Positions 9,714-17,516 of a DNA stretch of 42,749 bases are shown here, piece by piece (the stretch's first letter is position 1; the number at the start of each line of letters is the position of its first letter). The notes beneath the pieces are model-generated. The model was not told the origin of the DNA and searched no databases. It saw only the letters and a program-made list of their open reading frames with translations. Made by a program: the position numbers and the translations under genes. Source of the DNA: a bacterium (GTDB lineage Bacteria; Patescibacteriota; Patescibacteriia; Buchananbacterales; GWA2-38-13); assembly GCA_030648715.1 (NCBI GenBank), contig JAUSGZ010000002.1:1-42749 (forward strand). The letters are read 5' to 3'.

Positions 9714-10388
9714 ATGGAGCAATTCAACGCCGCAGCGGGCGGCAAAAAAATGAACGGCGGGCTGATCGTGGTCATCCTGCTGGTGCTGGCGGCCGGCGGC
9801 TACTGGCTGGCCACGCGCCCGAGCACACCTTCCGACGGAAACGCCTCCCCGACCCCGTCCGCCTCGGACACCCCGGCGGCCATGGAGAAAAAGGATGTCC
9901 TGACGGTCGTTGACGCCGCGGCGAGCGAGATTTCGTTCGACTTCGATTCCAAGCTTCACGACGGCAGCGGGCGCTTCGCAAAGATGACGGCCGCGGGAAG
10001 CTTTGACCGCCGTGATTTCACAAAGACCGCCGCCACCCTGACCATTGACGCCAGCTCCATCGAGACCGGAATTTCCGCCCGCGACAGCCACCTCAAGAGC
10101 GAGGATTTCTTCGATGTTGCAAAGTACCCGACCCTGAAGTTCGCGGTCACCAAAGCGGAATCGGACGGCAAGCAGCATCTCGTGACCGGCGACCTGACCA
10201 TCCGCGAGAAAACCTTGCCGGTAACCGCGCCGGTCAGCATCCTGGAGAACGCCGACGGCTCCGTCACTCTCAAGGGCAGCGTCACCATCAACCGCCGCGA
10301 TTGGGGCGCTTTCAAGTACGATGAGGGCAACCCGATAAACCCGGTCAGCAACGAGCTTCCCATCCACATCACCCTGGTGTACCGTTAA
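9714..10388 (+). CDS. YceI-like domain protein, membrane anchored
   Basis: N-terminal TM (GLIVVILLVLAAGGYWL) then YceI-like pattern (SEISFDFDSKLHDGSGRF..DFFDVAKYPTLKF..VTGDLTIREKT). Confidence 0.8.
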   Translation: MEQFNAAAGGKKMNGGLIVVILLVLAAGGYWLATRPSTPSDGNASPTPSASDTPAAMEKKDVLTVVDAAASEISFDFDSKLHDGSGRFAKMTAAGSFDRRDFTKTAATLTIDASSIETGISARDSHLKSEDFFDVAKYPTLKFAVTKAESDGKQHLVTGDLTIREKTLPVTAPVSILENADGSVTLKGSVTINRRDWGAFKYDEGNPINPVSNELPIHITLVYR

Positions 10389-10482
10389 TTCCGCCGATCC
10401 CCGGCGGCAAGATCGCCGCCGGACACTCTATTAATTAATGGTCAACGGCCCACAAGGACCTGCTGACCCAGCGAGATACCAT

Positions 10483-11073
10483 ATGCGAACCCGCACTACC
10501 CGAATCGCCAGACTCGGCGCTGCCACCCTGCTGCTGGCGTCGGCGCTGCCGGTCCTGGCGCAAACGCCGACGACCACCGGCCCAGGCGGCGCGCGCCGCG
10601 AGGAACGGCAGGAAAACCGCCAAGAACGCCGCGAAGAAGTTCGAGCCAAGCTCGCCGAGGTCCGGAAACAGAACGTCCGACGGCACTTCAACCGCATGAT
10701 CGAACGGTTGCAGAACCGCGTGGAGCGCCTCAAGACCTTGGCCGACCGCATTGATGCCCGCATTCGAGCGCTCGACCAGCAGGGTGCGGACACCACCGAA
10801 GCCAAGGCCGACGTCGCGAAAGCAAGGGCCTCCTGGCAGGAAGCCAAGGACGGCATCGCCCAAGCCAAAACGAAGTTGGAAGAGCTGGTCGAGTCGGAAA
10901 CGCCGCGCGCCATCTTTGAGGAGCTCAAAGTCATCGTCCGCGGGATCGTTACCGACCTCAAGGACGCCCATGCCAATCTGGTGAAGGCCGTCACCAAGAT
11001 CCGCGGGCTGCGCGTCGGCAATCCGACCGGCGGAACTGGAGCGAGCACCTCCACCGCCACCACCACGCCGTAA
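10483..11073 (+). CDS. Secreted coiled-coil hypothetical protein
   Basis: Signal peptide MRTRTTRIARLGAATLLLASALPVLAQ; heptad-rich body. Confidence 0.6.
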   Translation: MRTRTTRIARLGAATLLLASALPVLAQTPTTTGPGGARREERQENRQERREEVRAKLAEVRKQNVRRHFNRMIERLQNRVERLKTLADRIDARIRALDQQGADTTEAKADVAKARASWQEAKDGIAQAKTKLEELVESETPRAIFEELKVIVRGIVTDLKDAHANLVKAVTKIRGLRVGNPTGGTGASTSTATTTP

Positions 11074-11089
11074 CGCTAACTTCCCCACT

Positions 11090-11362
11090 ATGCAGTACCC
11101 GAAATACCTTTTGCTCGCCGCCGCCGCGATACTCGTGATCGCCGGCTGCACCCGCCAGGCGGCACCCGCCGCTGATGAGAGCGTGAACGGCAATGCCGAA
11201 ACCGACAACGGCGCCGTGATGGAAAAAAAGAATGACGATTCGGGGGCTCCGGCAGCGAACGCCAACGAGGATGCCGCGCTCCAGGCTGACCTTGAAGCCG
11301 TCGGCACCACGGACCTGGATACCGAACTGAATGATATCGACCAGGAATTGAACCAGCAGTAA
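11090..11362 (+). CDS. Small lipoprotein
   Basis: MQYPKYLLLAAAAILVIAGCTRQ lipobox; followed by hairpin GGGGGCtcccGCCCCC + T7. Confidence 0.65.
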   Translation: MQYPKYLLLAAAAILVIAGCTRQAAPAADESVNGNAETDNGAVMEKKNDDSGAPAANANEDAALQADLEAVGTTDLDTELNDIDQELNQQ

Positions 11363-11472
11363 ACTTCCAAGGCCGGGAAAAACGGGGGCTCCCGCCCCCG
11401 TTTTTTTGTGCCGCCGGCGATAGCGCGACGGGAAAAAACCGGTTATACTGTTTCCGTTGATTCCCTCCCGCC

Positions 11473-12213
11473 ATGGATAAACGAACCAAGGAACTCGCGC
11501 GCCTGCAGCACGAGCTGACCGACAAGCGCCAGAGGGTGGCCAGCGGCCGCTACCTTGCCGACTTCATTTTTGGCGCCAACGACGGGCTCGTGACCACCTT
11601 CGCAGTAGTCGCCGGAGCCCAAGGCGCGCACCTCGCGCCATTCACGGTGCTCATTTTCGGCCTGGCTAACCTCCTGGCCGACGGCCTCTCCATGGGCCTG
11701 GGCAACTACCTGGGCCAACGCTCGGAGGTGGACTACCAGCGTCGCCAGCGCCTGCGGGAGATCGAAGAGGTGAAAAAATTCCCGGAAATGGAAACCGAAG
11801 AAGTAGAAGAAGTTTTCCGCCGCTGGGGATTCACCCCGCCGCTGCTGCAGCAGGCGACGCGTACCATTACCGCCGACGAAAAACGGTGGGTGGATTTTAT
11901 GATGCGGGAAGAGCTCGGGGTCATTGAGGACCATCCGGCAAGCCCCGCCCGCCGCGGCTTGGCGACATTCGTGGCCTTTGTCATTGCCGGGATGGTACCG
12001 CTCATCCCCTACCTCCTGCGCCTGTCGGGTACTGCCGCCGTCCAGGCCTCCATCGCGATGACCGCGACGGCGATGTTTCTGGTCGGCGCCTCCCGCAGCC
12101 GGCTGACCGTGCAGAAGTGGTACTGGGGCGGCCTGCAGATGCTGCTGGTGGGCGGTTCGGCTGCGGTTGCCGCCTACGTGGTCGGGTTCCTGGTGGAACG
12201 GTGGGTCAGCTAG
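11473..12213 (+). CDS. VIT1/CCC1-family metal transporter
   Basis: DFIFGANDGLVTTFAVVAGAQGA and LANLLADGLSMGLGNYLGQRSE motifs; upstream TATACT. Confidence 0.88.
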   Translation: MDKRTKELARLQHELTDKRQRVASGRYLADFIFGANDGLVTTFAVVAGAQGAHLAPFTVLIFGLANLLADGLSMGLGNYLGQRSEVDYQRRQRLREIEEVKKFPEMETEEVEEVFRRWGFTPPLLQQATRTITADEKRWVDFMMREELGVIEDHPASPARRGLATFVAFVIAGMVPLIPYLLRLSGTAAVQASIAMTATAMFLVGASRSRLTVQKWYWGGLQMLLVGGSAAVAAYVVGFLVERWVS

Positions 12214-13070
12214 CGCGGCAGCCCGGCCCCGTTCGGCCGAACAACCACCAGTCCATCGCGCGCCAACGCCGCGGCGATTTTTTTTACGTTGGCGATGGGC
12301 AGACGCACCTGACGGGCCAGTGCCGGCCACGCCATGAAGCGATGCCGAACCAACGCGGCTATAAGCCGGCCGCGATAGTACCGCGACGAGCCAAGGAACG
12401 GCTGCGGACGGCGTACGACCGAACGAACGCCGGTTGCCCGGCCGGTGGCAACAATGCGTCCATAATCCATCAAGGCATTGTGCCACTCGCGGGAACGTCC
12501 CTTTGGTAGCGCCTGCCAAGCGACCTGTTCCACCCGCGCGGGTGGGCAATCCGGCGGCAGCTTGAGCTCGTGGATGAGGACGCGGCGGACATTCGTATCC
12601 ACGCAGACCTCGTCGCGATTACGGGCGAAAATGTTGACGGCATGGGCGGTGTAGGGTCCGATACCCGGCAGCGCCAGCAACGCCGAAAAGGCGTGTGGCA
12701 AACGGCCGCCGTGGCGCGCGGCCACCACGCGGGCGCAATCCCGCAGGCTCAGTGCGCGGCGATTGTAACCCAGCCCCGACCACAGGGTGAGCAGTTCACG
12801 GGTTGTTGCCCCCGCCAGCGCGCGCAGGGTCGGGTAACGGCGCAACCATGCGCGGTATTTAGGTTCCACTCTGCTGACCTGGGTTTGCTGTAACATCACT
12901 TCGGCCACCAGCACGCGGTAGGGGGTCGGACGCTGGCGCCACAAAAATTCCGCGCCATGGCGGCGGTACCATGCCAAGAGCTTTTGGCGCAGGCGACGGA
13001 CGGCCGCCGCGGGGATGGGTCGGTATTGGCGGGGGGACATACTCCTGGAAAAACTGCCCCTATGGTACAA
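12210..13070 (-). CDS. MutY-like HhH-GPD DNA glycosylase lacking the 4Fe-4S cysteine cluster
   Basis: LVAEVMLQQTQV, LWSGLGYNRRA, LLALPGIGPYTAHA, CVDTNVRRVL; no Cys cluster and no NUDIX-like C-terminus. True start may be an internal Met. Confidence 0.85.
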   Translation of the reverse strand: MYHRGSFSRSMSPRQYRPIPAAAVRRLRQKLLAWYRRHGAEFLWRQRPTPYRVLVAEVMLQQTQVSRVEPKYRAWLRRYPTLRALAGATTRELLTLWSGLGYNRRALSLRDCARVVAARHGGRLPHAFSALLALPGIGPYTAHAVNIFARNRDEVCVDTNVRRVLIHELKLPPDCPPARVEQVAWQALPKGRSREWHNALMDYGRIVATGRATGVRSVVRRPQPFLGSSRYYRGRLIAALVRHRFMAWPALARQVRLPIANVKKIAAALARDGLVVVRPNGAGLPR

Positions 13071-13082
13071 TGGCCGCGTTCT

Positions 13083-14219
13083 ATGCGAAAGACTCTCTTC
13101 ATTGCTGTCGTAGCGACGCTGACTGCCGCGAGTGCCGCATTGGCTGCCGGCGGCGGCGGGGGCGGCTCACCGGCCTGCGCCAACGACACCTGGTTTTGCA
13201 GCGCCTGGTCGGCCTGTACCGCGGACGGCGCGCAAACCCGTGCCTGCACCCTCTCGTACGATTGCCCCGGAACCGCGGACCAAAAACCGGCCGAACAGCA
13301 AGCCTGCACCCCGCCGTGCACGGAGGACACATGGGAGTGCGGTGCGTGGTCGACCTGCGACGGCGTCCGCCAGCAGCGTAGCTGCACGCTGAACTTCGAC
13401 TGTCCCACGGCCGAAACGCCCGAGCCGCCGACCGAGCAGGCGTGCCAACTCCCCCAACCCATCCCGCCGTCCGACGCCGACGGGGACGGACTATCGGACG
13501 TGGAGGAACAGCGGCTCGGCACCAACCCGAACGCCAAAGATACCGATGGTGACGGCTTTGACGACCGCACCGAAATTCGCAGCGGTAACGACCCCAGAAA
13601 CAAGCCGCAGCCAACCCCTACGTCCCGACCATCACTTTCACCCACGCCGTCCCTCACACCCGTCCATATCGAACTTCTGTGCTCCGATCTGCCGGCGCTG
13701 CCGGAACGCATCAGTTGCCGCCTGCGGCTGACCGAGAACGAACTTGCCCGGCAGCAGGGAATCACCTACCTGCCCGAGGAGTGCCGGACGCTCGGCGACA
13801 CCGTGGCACGCGAGCAATGCGTCAGCCGCTACCGGCAGCTACAGGCATGCTGGAAATTTCCGGTCGGCCCGGAGCGTATCGCTTGCGTCAAGAAAATTCT
13901 TGGCGTTGGGGACCTGGCGGCTGCCGCGTCTGTCTGCACTCAACTGCCGACCAACGAGCAGGACGACTGCCGCGTAACGCTGCGGTCGCAAGCCTACACA
14001 TTGATAAAATTCCGCTTCTACGACCTGGAAGAACGCGCCGAGGACCTCCTGGAACGCGGCGCGCCTATCGCGCGCGTCGCCCAATTCATCACCGCCCAAG
14101 AAGAGGCAAAACAACGCTTCAATCTCGCCACCACCAAAGCGCAACGCCGCGCCATTATCCTCGAGGTGCGCGCCGCGTGGCAAACCTTCATCCGCGACAT
14201 TACTCCCACGCTGCAATAG
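13083..14219 (+). CDS. Secreted protein with two TSP1-like repeats and TSP3/DxDxDG calcium-binding repeats
   Basis: Signal peptide; CSAWSACTADGAQTRAC and CGAWSTCDGVRQQRSC; DADGDGLSDVEEQRLGTNPNAKDTDGDGFDD. Confidence 0.75.
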   Translation: MRKTLFIAVVATLTAASAALAAGGGGGGSPACANDTWFCSAWSACTADGAQTRACTLSYDCPGTADQKPAEQQACTPPCTEDTWECGAWSTCDGVRQQRSCTLNFDCPTAETPEPPTEQACQLPQPIPPSDADGDGLSDVEEQRLGTNPNAKDTDGDGFDDRTEIRSGNDPRNKPQPTPTSRPSLSPTPSLTPVHIELLCSDLPALPERISCRLRLTENELARQQGITYLPEECRTLGDTVAREQCVSRYRQLQACWKFPVGPERIACVKKILGVGDLAAAASVCTQLPTNEQDDCRVTLRSQAYTLIKFRFYDLEERAEDLLERGAPIARVAQFITAQEEAKQRFNLATTKAQRRAIILEVRAAWQTFIRDITPTLQ

Positions 14220-14221
14220 GT

Positions 14222-14410
14222 ATGAGAAAAAAAATGCTCATCACGTTCGCGGCCGCGCTCGCGCTCGCGGCCGCCGCCGGGTGTCAGCGCGCCGTTCCTG
14301 CCGTCCCGTCAACACCGGTCCCCGTACCGCAGCCGTCCGCCACCCCTGACCCCGCGCTCCTGGACGATGGTCTGGACGCCGCGCTGCAGGAATTGGACGC
14401 AGTGGAGTGA
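14222..14410 (+). CDS. Small lipoprotein
   Basis: MRKKMLITFAAALALAAAAGCQ lipobox, Pro-rich spacer, LD-rich tail. Confidence 0.6.
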   Translation: MRKKMLITFAAALALAAAAGCQRAVPAVPSTPVPVPQPSATPDPALLDDGLDAALQELDAVE

Positions 14411-14439
14411 TTTCTGTCATTTCATCTAGAATCTTTCTT

Positions 14440-14462
14440 GGTACCTTTCCTAGAAAGGTGCC
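14440..14462. repeat. GGTACCTTTC..GAAAGGTRCC palindrome, copy 1
   Basis: GGTACCTTTC-CTA-GAAAGGTGCC; second copy at 22537-22559. Confidence 0.6.
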
Positions 14463-14557
14463 AGAAACTAAGCTCCAATGATGGCAAAGGTAAACTAACG
14501 ACCAAAAAATAAACTTCCTGGCAAAGGAAGTTTTTATGATGAGGAATTGTCTAAGGA

Positions 14558-14583
14558 GAAGAGAGTCTTCAAAAGAAGACTCT
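14558..14583 (-). terminator. Terminator of the minus-strand micro-gene
   Basis: GAGAGTCTTC-TTTT-GAAGACTCTC followed by TTCTCCTT. Confidence 0.75.
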
Positions 14584-14590
14584 CTGTCGC

Positions 14591-14728
14591 CTAGACTGGG
14601 GTGCTACCGATGACGTTTTTCAACGTCTCGATAGCCCCCATCAGGAGGCTCTCCACTTCTCCCCCGAGGTCGGGGAAGAACAGCTTCACCAGGACGAAGG
14701 TGAAGACGAGTAGGAAAATGCCGTGCAT
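14591..14728 (-). CDS. 45-aa putative membrane protein
   Basis: MHGIFLLVFTFVLVKLFFPDLGGEVESLLMGAIETLKNVIGSTPV; GGTGGG SD-like; flanked by promoter/leader and terminator. Confidence 0.6.
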   Translation of the reverse strand: MHGIFLLVFTFVLVKLFFPDLGGEVESLLMGAIETLKNVIGSTPV

Positions 14729-14884
14729 ATTCCCACCGTGCTTAAGAATAAGCAGTGGAGGGGGCGAGTCGGCGACCAACTCCGCCCGCCAGACCAGCAG
14801 GTCTTGCCCTCCAGGACCAAAACCGGGCAGCCGCCTGGACTTAGCCCTGGAGGGGACCGAAAATTTTGAAGGTACGGCTGCGCC
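14729..14884 (-). ncRNA. Candidate structured 5' leader of the 45-aa ORF
   Basis: CCCTCCAGG..CCTGGAGGG, AGACC-TGCT-GGTCT, GGCGgAGT..ACTCGCC, GCTTA-TTCT-TAAGC hairpins downstream of a strong promoter. Confidence 0.45.
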
Positions 14885-14890
14885 ACGCCG

Positions 14891-14919
14891 AGTATACGGC
14901 CGATGCGATTTCGTGTCAA
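14891..14919 (-). promoter_or_regulatory. Sigma70-type promoter
   Basis: Minus strand TTGACA-17 nt-TATACT. Confidence 0.75.
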
Positions 14920-14924
14920 GGGGA

Positions 14925-14960
14925 AAAAAAGAGCTCGCGGGGAAGCCACGAGCTCGGACA
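14925..14960 (-). terminator. Terminator of the DUF62 gene
   Basis: Minus strand GAGCTCG..CGAGCTC + T7. Confidence 0.75.
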
Positions 14961-14995
14961 AAGGAACGAGGAACGCAGCACGGGTCGTGGGCGAA

Positions 14996-15832
14996 CTAGC
15001 CCAAGGGTTCCAGGATGACCTGGTCGCCGGGGCGAACGCCGCCCAACGCCCCTGCAGCACCATGCGGAATGCCGGGGCCGCGCCGCAGCCACACCTCCAG
15101 GAACCGGTCCTGATGGCCGCTGGAGCCGGGGGCCACGACCCAGCCGCCCTGGGCGATGTCGAAGGTGTTGCGCCGAAACGCGCAGTGCTGGGAGGGATGG
15201 CCATCGACCTGGACCGCCACGGTCGTACCAAACTTCCAGTTGGCCACCTGCGACTGCCGCAGCGACAGTTTGATGTTGCCGTAGTCGTCCACGTGCGCAA
15301 CGTGGATGCCCTTGGGAACGGGCGGAATAACGGCGGTATCGAGCGGATCGAGCCGCTTGCCGAGGCGAGGCAGCTGATGCGTGCGGGCGGAAAGTTCGCC
15401 GGTGACCAGCGCGCGCAGCGCCCTCGGCATCCCGTCGCGGGACCGCCACTGGCTTTCGCCGTGATCGTAGACCACCTCATGCAGCTTCGGGAAGAAGCCG
15501 CTCACCCAGGACAGGACGTGGCCGGCGTTCATGGCCAGCACGTGCACGCCGTTCTGCAGCCGGCCGTAGACCAGGGGCTCCTGGTTGTTGTCCGGGCAAG
15601 GGTTCGGATTGCCCGCGCGGGGAGCGGTGTTGACGAACAGGATGGTCTCCGGGAGCGGACTCTCGACGAGTCCGTGCTGCTGCACCCAGAACGCAGTGTG
15701 CAGATCGTTGAGCGGGTCCACCCGCGTCACGATGATGGGGCTGCCGGCCGGAACCGCCCGATGGATCGCATACTGCACTTCTGCGAACGCGCCGGCGTCG
15801 CCGTAATCGGCGATCAAATGAACGTAGGCCAT
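14996..15832 (-). CDS. SAM hydroxide adenosyltransferase / DUF62 family (SAM hydrolase-like)
   Basis: N-terminal LIADYGDAGAFAEV (cf. TDFG), HTAFWVQQHG, HVDDYGNIKLS; AGGAGGT SD before ATG at 15832. Confidence 0.75.
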   Translation of the reverse strand: MAYVHLIADYGDAGAFAEVQYAIHRAVPAGSPIIVTRVDPLNDLHTAFWVQQHGLVESPLPETILFVNTAPRAGNPNPCPDNNQEPLVYGRLQNGVHVLAMNAGHVLSWVSGFFPKLHEVVYDHGESQWRSRDGMPRALRALVTGELSARTHQLPRLGKRLDPLDTAVIPPVPKGIHVAHVDDYGNIKLSLRQSQVANWKFGTTVAVQVDGHPSQHCAFRRNTFDIAQGGWVVAPGSSGHQDRFLEVWLRRGPGIPHGAAGALGGVRPGDQVILEPLG

Positions 15833-15897
15833 GAGAGCACCTCCTAAAGAACGAGGGTTGCGGTTGGTTGTCACAAAGAACCGGTAGTACAACTGAC

Positions 15898-15923
15898 GAA
15901 AAAACCCTTCCGTCGGGAAGGGT
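15898..15923 (-). terminator. Second intrinsic terminator between riboswitch and DUF62 gene
   Basis: Minus strand ACCCTTCC-CGAC-GGAAGGGT + T5. Confidence 0.75.
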
Positions 15924-15936
15924 CATTGCGTCAATC

Positions 15937-15960
15937 AAAAAACTCTTGGGGACAAGAGCT
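15937..15960 (-). terminator. Riboswitch expression-platform terminator
   Basis: Minus strand CTCTTG-TCCC-CAAGAG-TTTTTT; 5' arm GCTCTTG can also pair with aptamer CAAGAGC. Confidence 0.75.
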
Positions 15961-15968
15961 TTCGCTTG

Positions 15969-16108
15969 CGATTATCTTCCCCGCATGGGCTGGAGTTAGC
16001 ACCCTGTCACCCCCGAGCACGGGGGTCGAGTTGCTGGTCGCTATCGGGCCAGTACCCTTTCAGGTCTGATGGATATCAGACCAAGCAAGCGACGCTCTTG
16101 ATAATCCG
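15969..16108 (-). ncRNA. SAM-clan (SAM-I-like) riboswitch aptamer with an extra hairpin in P2
   Basis: Minus strand ATTATCAAGAG, GGGTACTGGCCCGAT, CAGCAAC, GGGTGCTAACTCCAGCC, GATAATC; P1 GATTATC/GATAATC; CTGG-CCAG pseudoknot possible. Confidence 0.85.
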
Positions 16109-16281
16109 TATTCATCTTTCAAGGTTGTAACAAGCCTAGCACGACTCGGCATTCCCGTCAATGCCGCACGGTTTTCACCGGCGCTGGACCACAAAACGCA
16201 TTGACCGCCATCGAGGTTTTATACCACTTATCCCCCATGGCCGCCCTTTCCCGCCGCCACGAGTCGCCGTACACTGGAAAT

Positions 16282-17004
16282 ATGCAGCTCACCACCACCC
16301 TCCTGTTCCTGGGGGTCGTGTTCGTCGCCGACTTCATAGGGACCGTCGCGGGATTTGGCACCGCCACGACGCTCACGCCGGCGGCGTCGTTTTTTTTGGA
16401 CGTCAAAGCGGCGATCCTGGTCGTGGCGATGCTGCATGTCATCGGCAACTGCTTCAAGATCTTCCTGTTCCGGACCATCCAGTGGGAAGTGTTCGTTCCC
16501 TTCGGGGCCGCCAGCGTGGTGTTCTCCTACCTCGGGGCCATATTGTGGGCCAATCTGGACACGAAAGCCTTGGAACTCCTGCTCGGGCTGTTCCTGGTCG
16601 GGTTTGCCGGGTATTCGCTCACCCGCCGCCTGGTCACGCTCCCACCCAAACTGCGGGTGGCCCTGGCCGGCGGCATGACGTCGGGGCTGTCGGCAGGGAT
16701 CTTAGGCACCGGCGGGGCGCTGCGTTCGTTGTTCTTGAATGCGTTCGGCCTGCCGAAGGAAACGTACATAGCGACCGCCGCGCTGCTCGCCATCGTCACC
16801 GACGTGACGCGCATCCCCATCTACCTGAATAACGGCGTCCACCTCAACGCCCACTTGCTGCAGGTGATGGCCTTGGCGATCCCGTGCGGTTTTTTTGGCA
16901 CCTGGGTGGGAAAGAAGCTGGTGGCCATCATTCCCGTTGCCACCTTCCGCAAAGTGGTCCTGGCCGCGCTGCTGGCGGTGGGATTGAAACTGGTGTTCTG
17001 GTAA
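16282..17004 (+). CDS. TauE/SafE-family membrane protein
   Basis: Multi-TM; FVADFIGTVAGFGTATTLTPA and SGLSAGILGTGGALRSLFL; TACACT 6 nt upstream of ATG. Confidence 0.8.
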   Translation: MQLTTTLLFLGVVFVADFIGTVAGFGTATTLTPAASFFLDVKAAILVVAMLHVIGNCFKIFLFRTIQWEVFVPFGAASVVFSYLGAILWANLDTKALELLLGLFLVGFAGYSLTRRLVTLPPKLRVALAGGMTSGLSAGILGTGGALRSLFLNAFGLPKETYIATAALLAIVTDVTRIPIYLNNGVHLNAHLLQVMALAIPCGFFGTWVGKKLVAIIPVATFRKVVLAALLAVGLKLVFW

Positions 17005-17049
17005 TGCATAGCCGACCGGCCGCGGCTCCGCTATACTAGAGGGAGGGGT

Positions 17050-17502
17050 ATGCGCACCACGCCTTCCATATTTTTTGGCGCCGACCATAACGGCTTTCGC
17101 CTCAAGCAGGGTCTTTGCGCCTGGATGTCCCGCCGGGGGTACCGCGTCGTTGACCTGGGGGCTCACTCCCTGGATCCCCGCGACGACTACCCGCTGTTCG
17201 CCGCGATGGTTGCCCGAGCCGTGGCGCGCGGACAGGGCTTGGGCGTCCTCATCTGCGGTTCGGGGCATGGCATGGCGATCGCCGCCAACCGCAACCGGCG
17301 GGTACGCGCGGTCCTGTGCGGCACCCCTTTTTCGGCAAAAATGGCGCGCCATGACGATCATGCCAACGTCCTGGTGTTTGCCGCCTGGGAGACCACGCTC
17401 CCGCGCGCGCGACGGATCCTTGGGACCTGGCTGGGAACGGCGGAAAGCCGGATCCCGCGGCATCGGCGCCGGGTCGCCATGTTTTCCAAACTTAGCCGTT
17501 AA
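17050..17502 (+). CDS. rpiB: Ribose-5-phosphate isomerase B family
   Basis: FFGADHNGFRLK, DYPLFA, LICGSGHGMAIAANR, HDDHANVLVF. Confidence 0.85.
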   Translation: MRTTPSIFFGADHNGFRLKQGLCAWMSRRGYRVVDLGAHSLDPRDDYPLFAAMVARAVARGQGLGVLICGSGHGMAIAANRNRRVRAVLCGTPFSAKMARHDDHANVLVFAAWETTLPRARRILGTWLGTAESRIPRHRRRVAMFSKLSR

Positions 17503-17516
17503 GCCCGGCATTCGCC

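Noticed and set aside
14729-14884. SRP (4.5S) or tmRNA gene
   Set aside because: No GGAAGCAGC-type SRP loop and no tRNA-like ends; left as an unclassified structured leader
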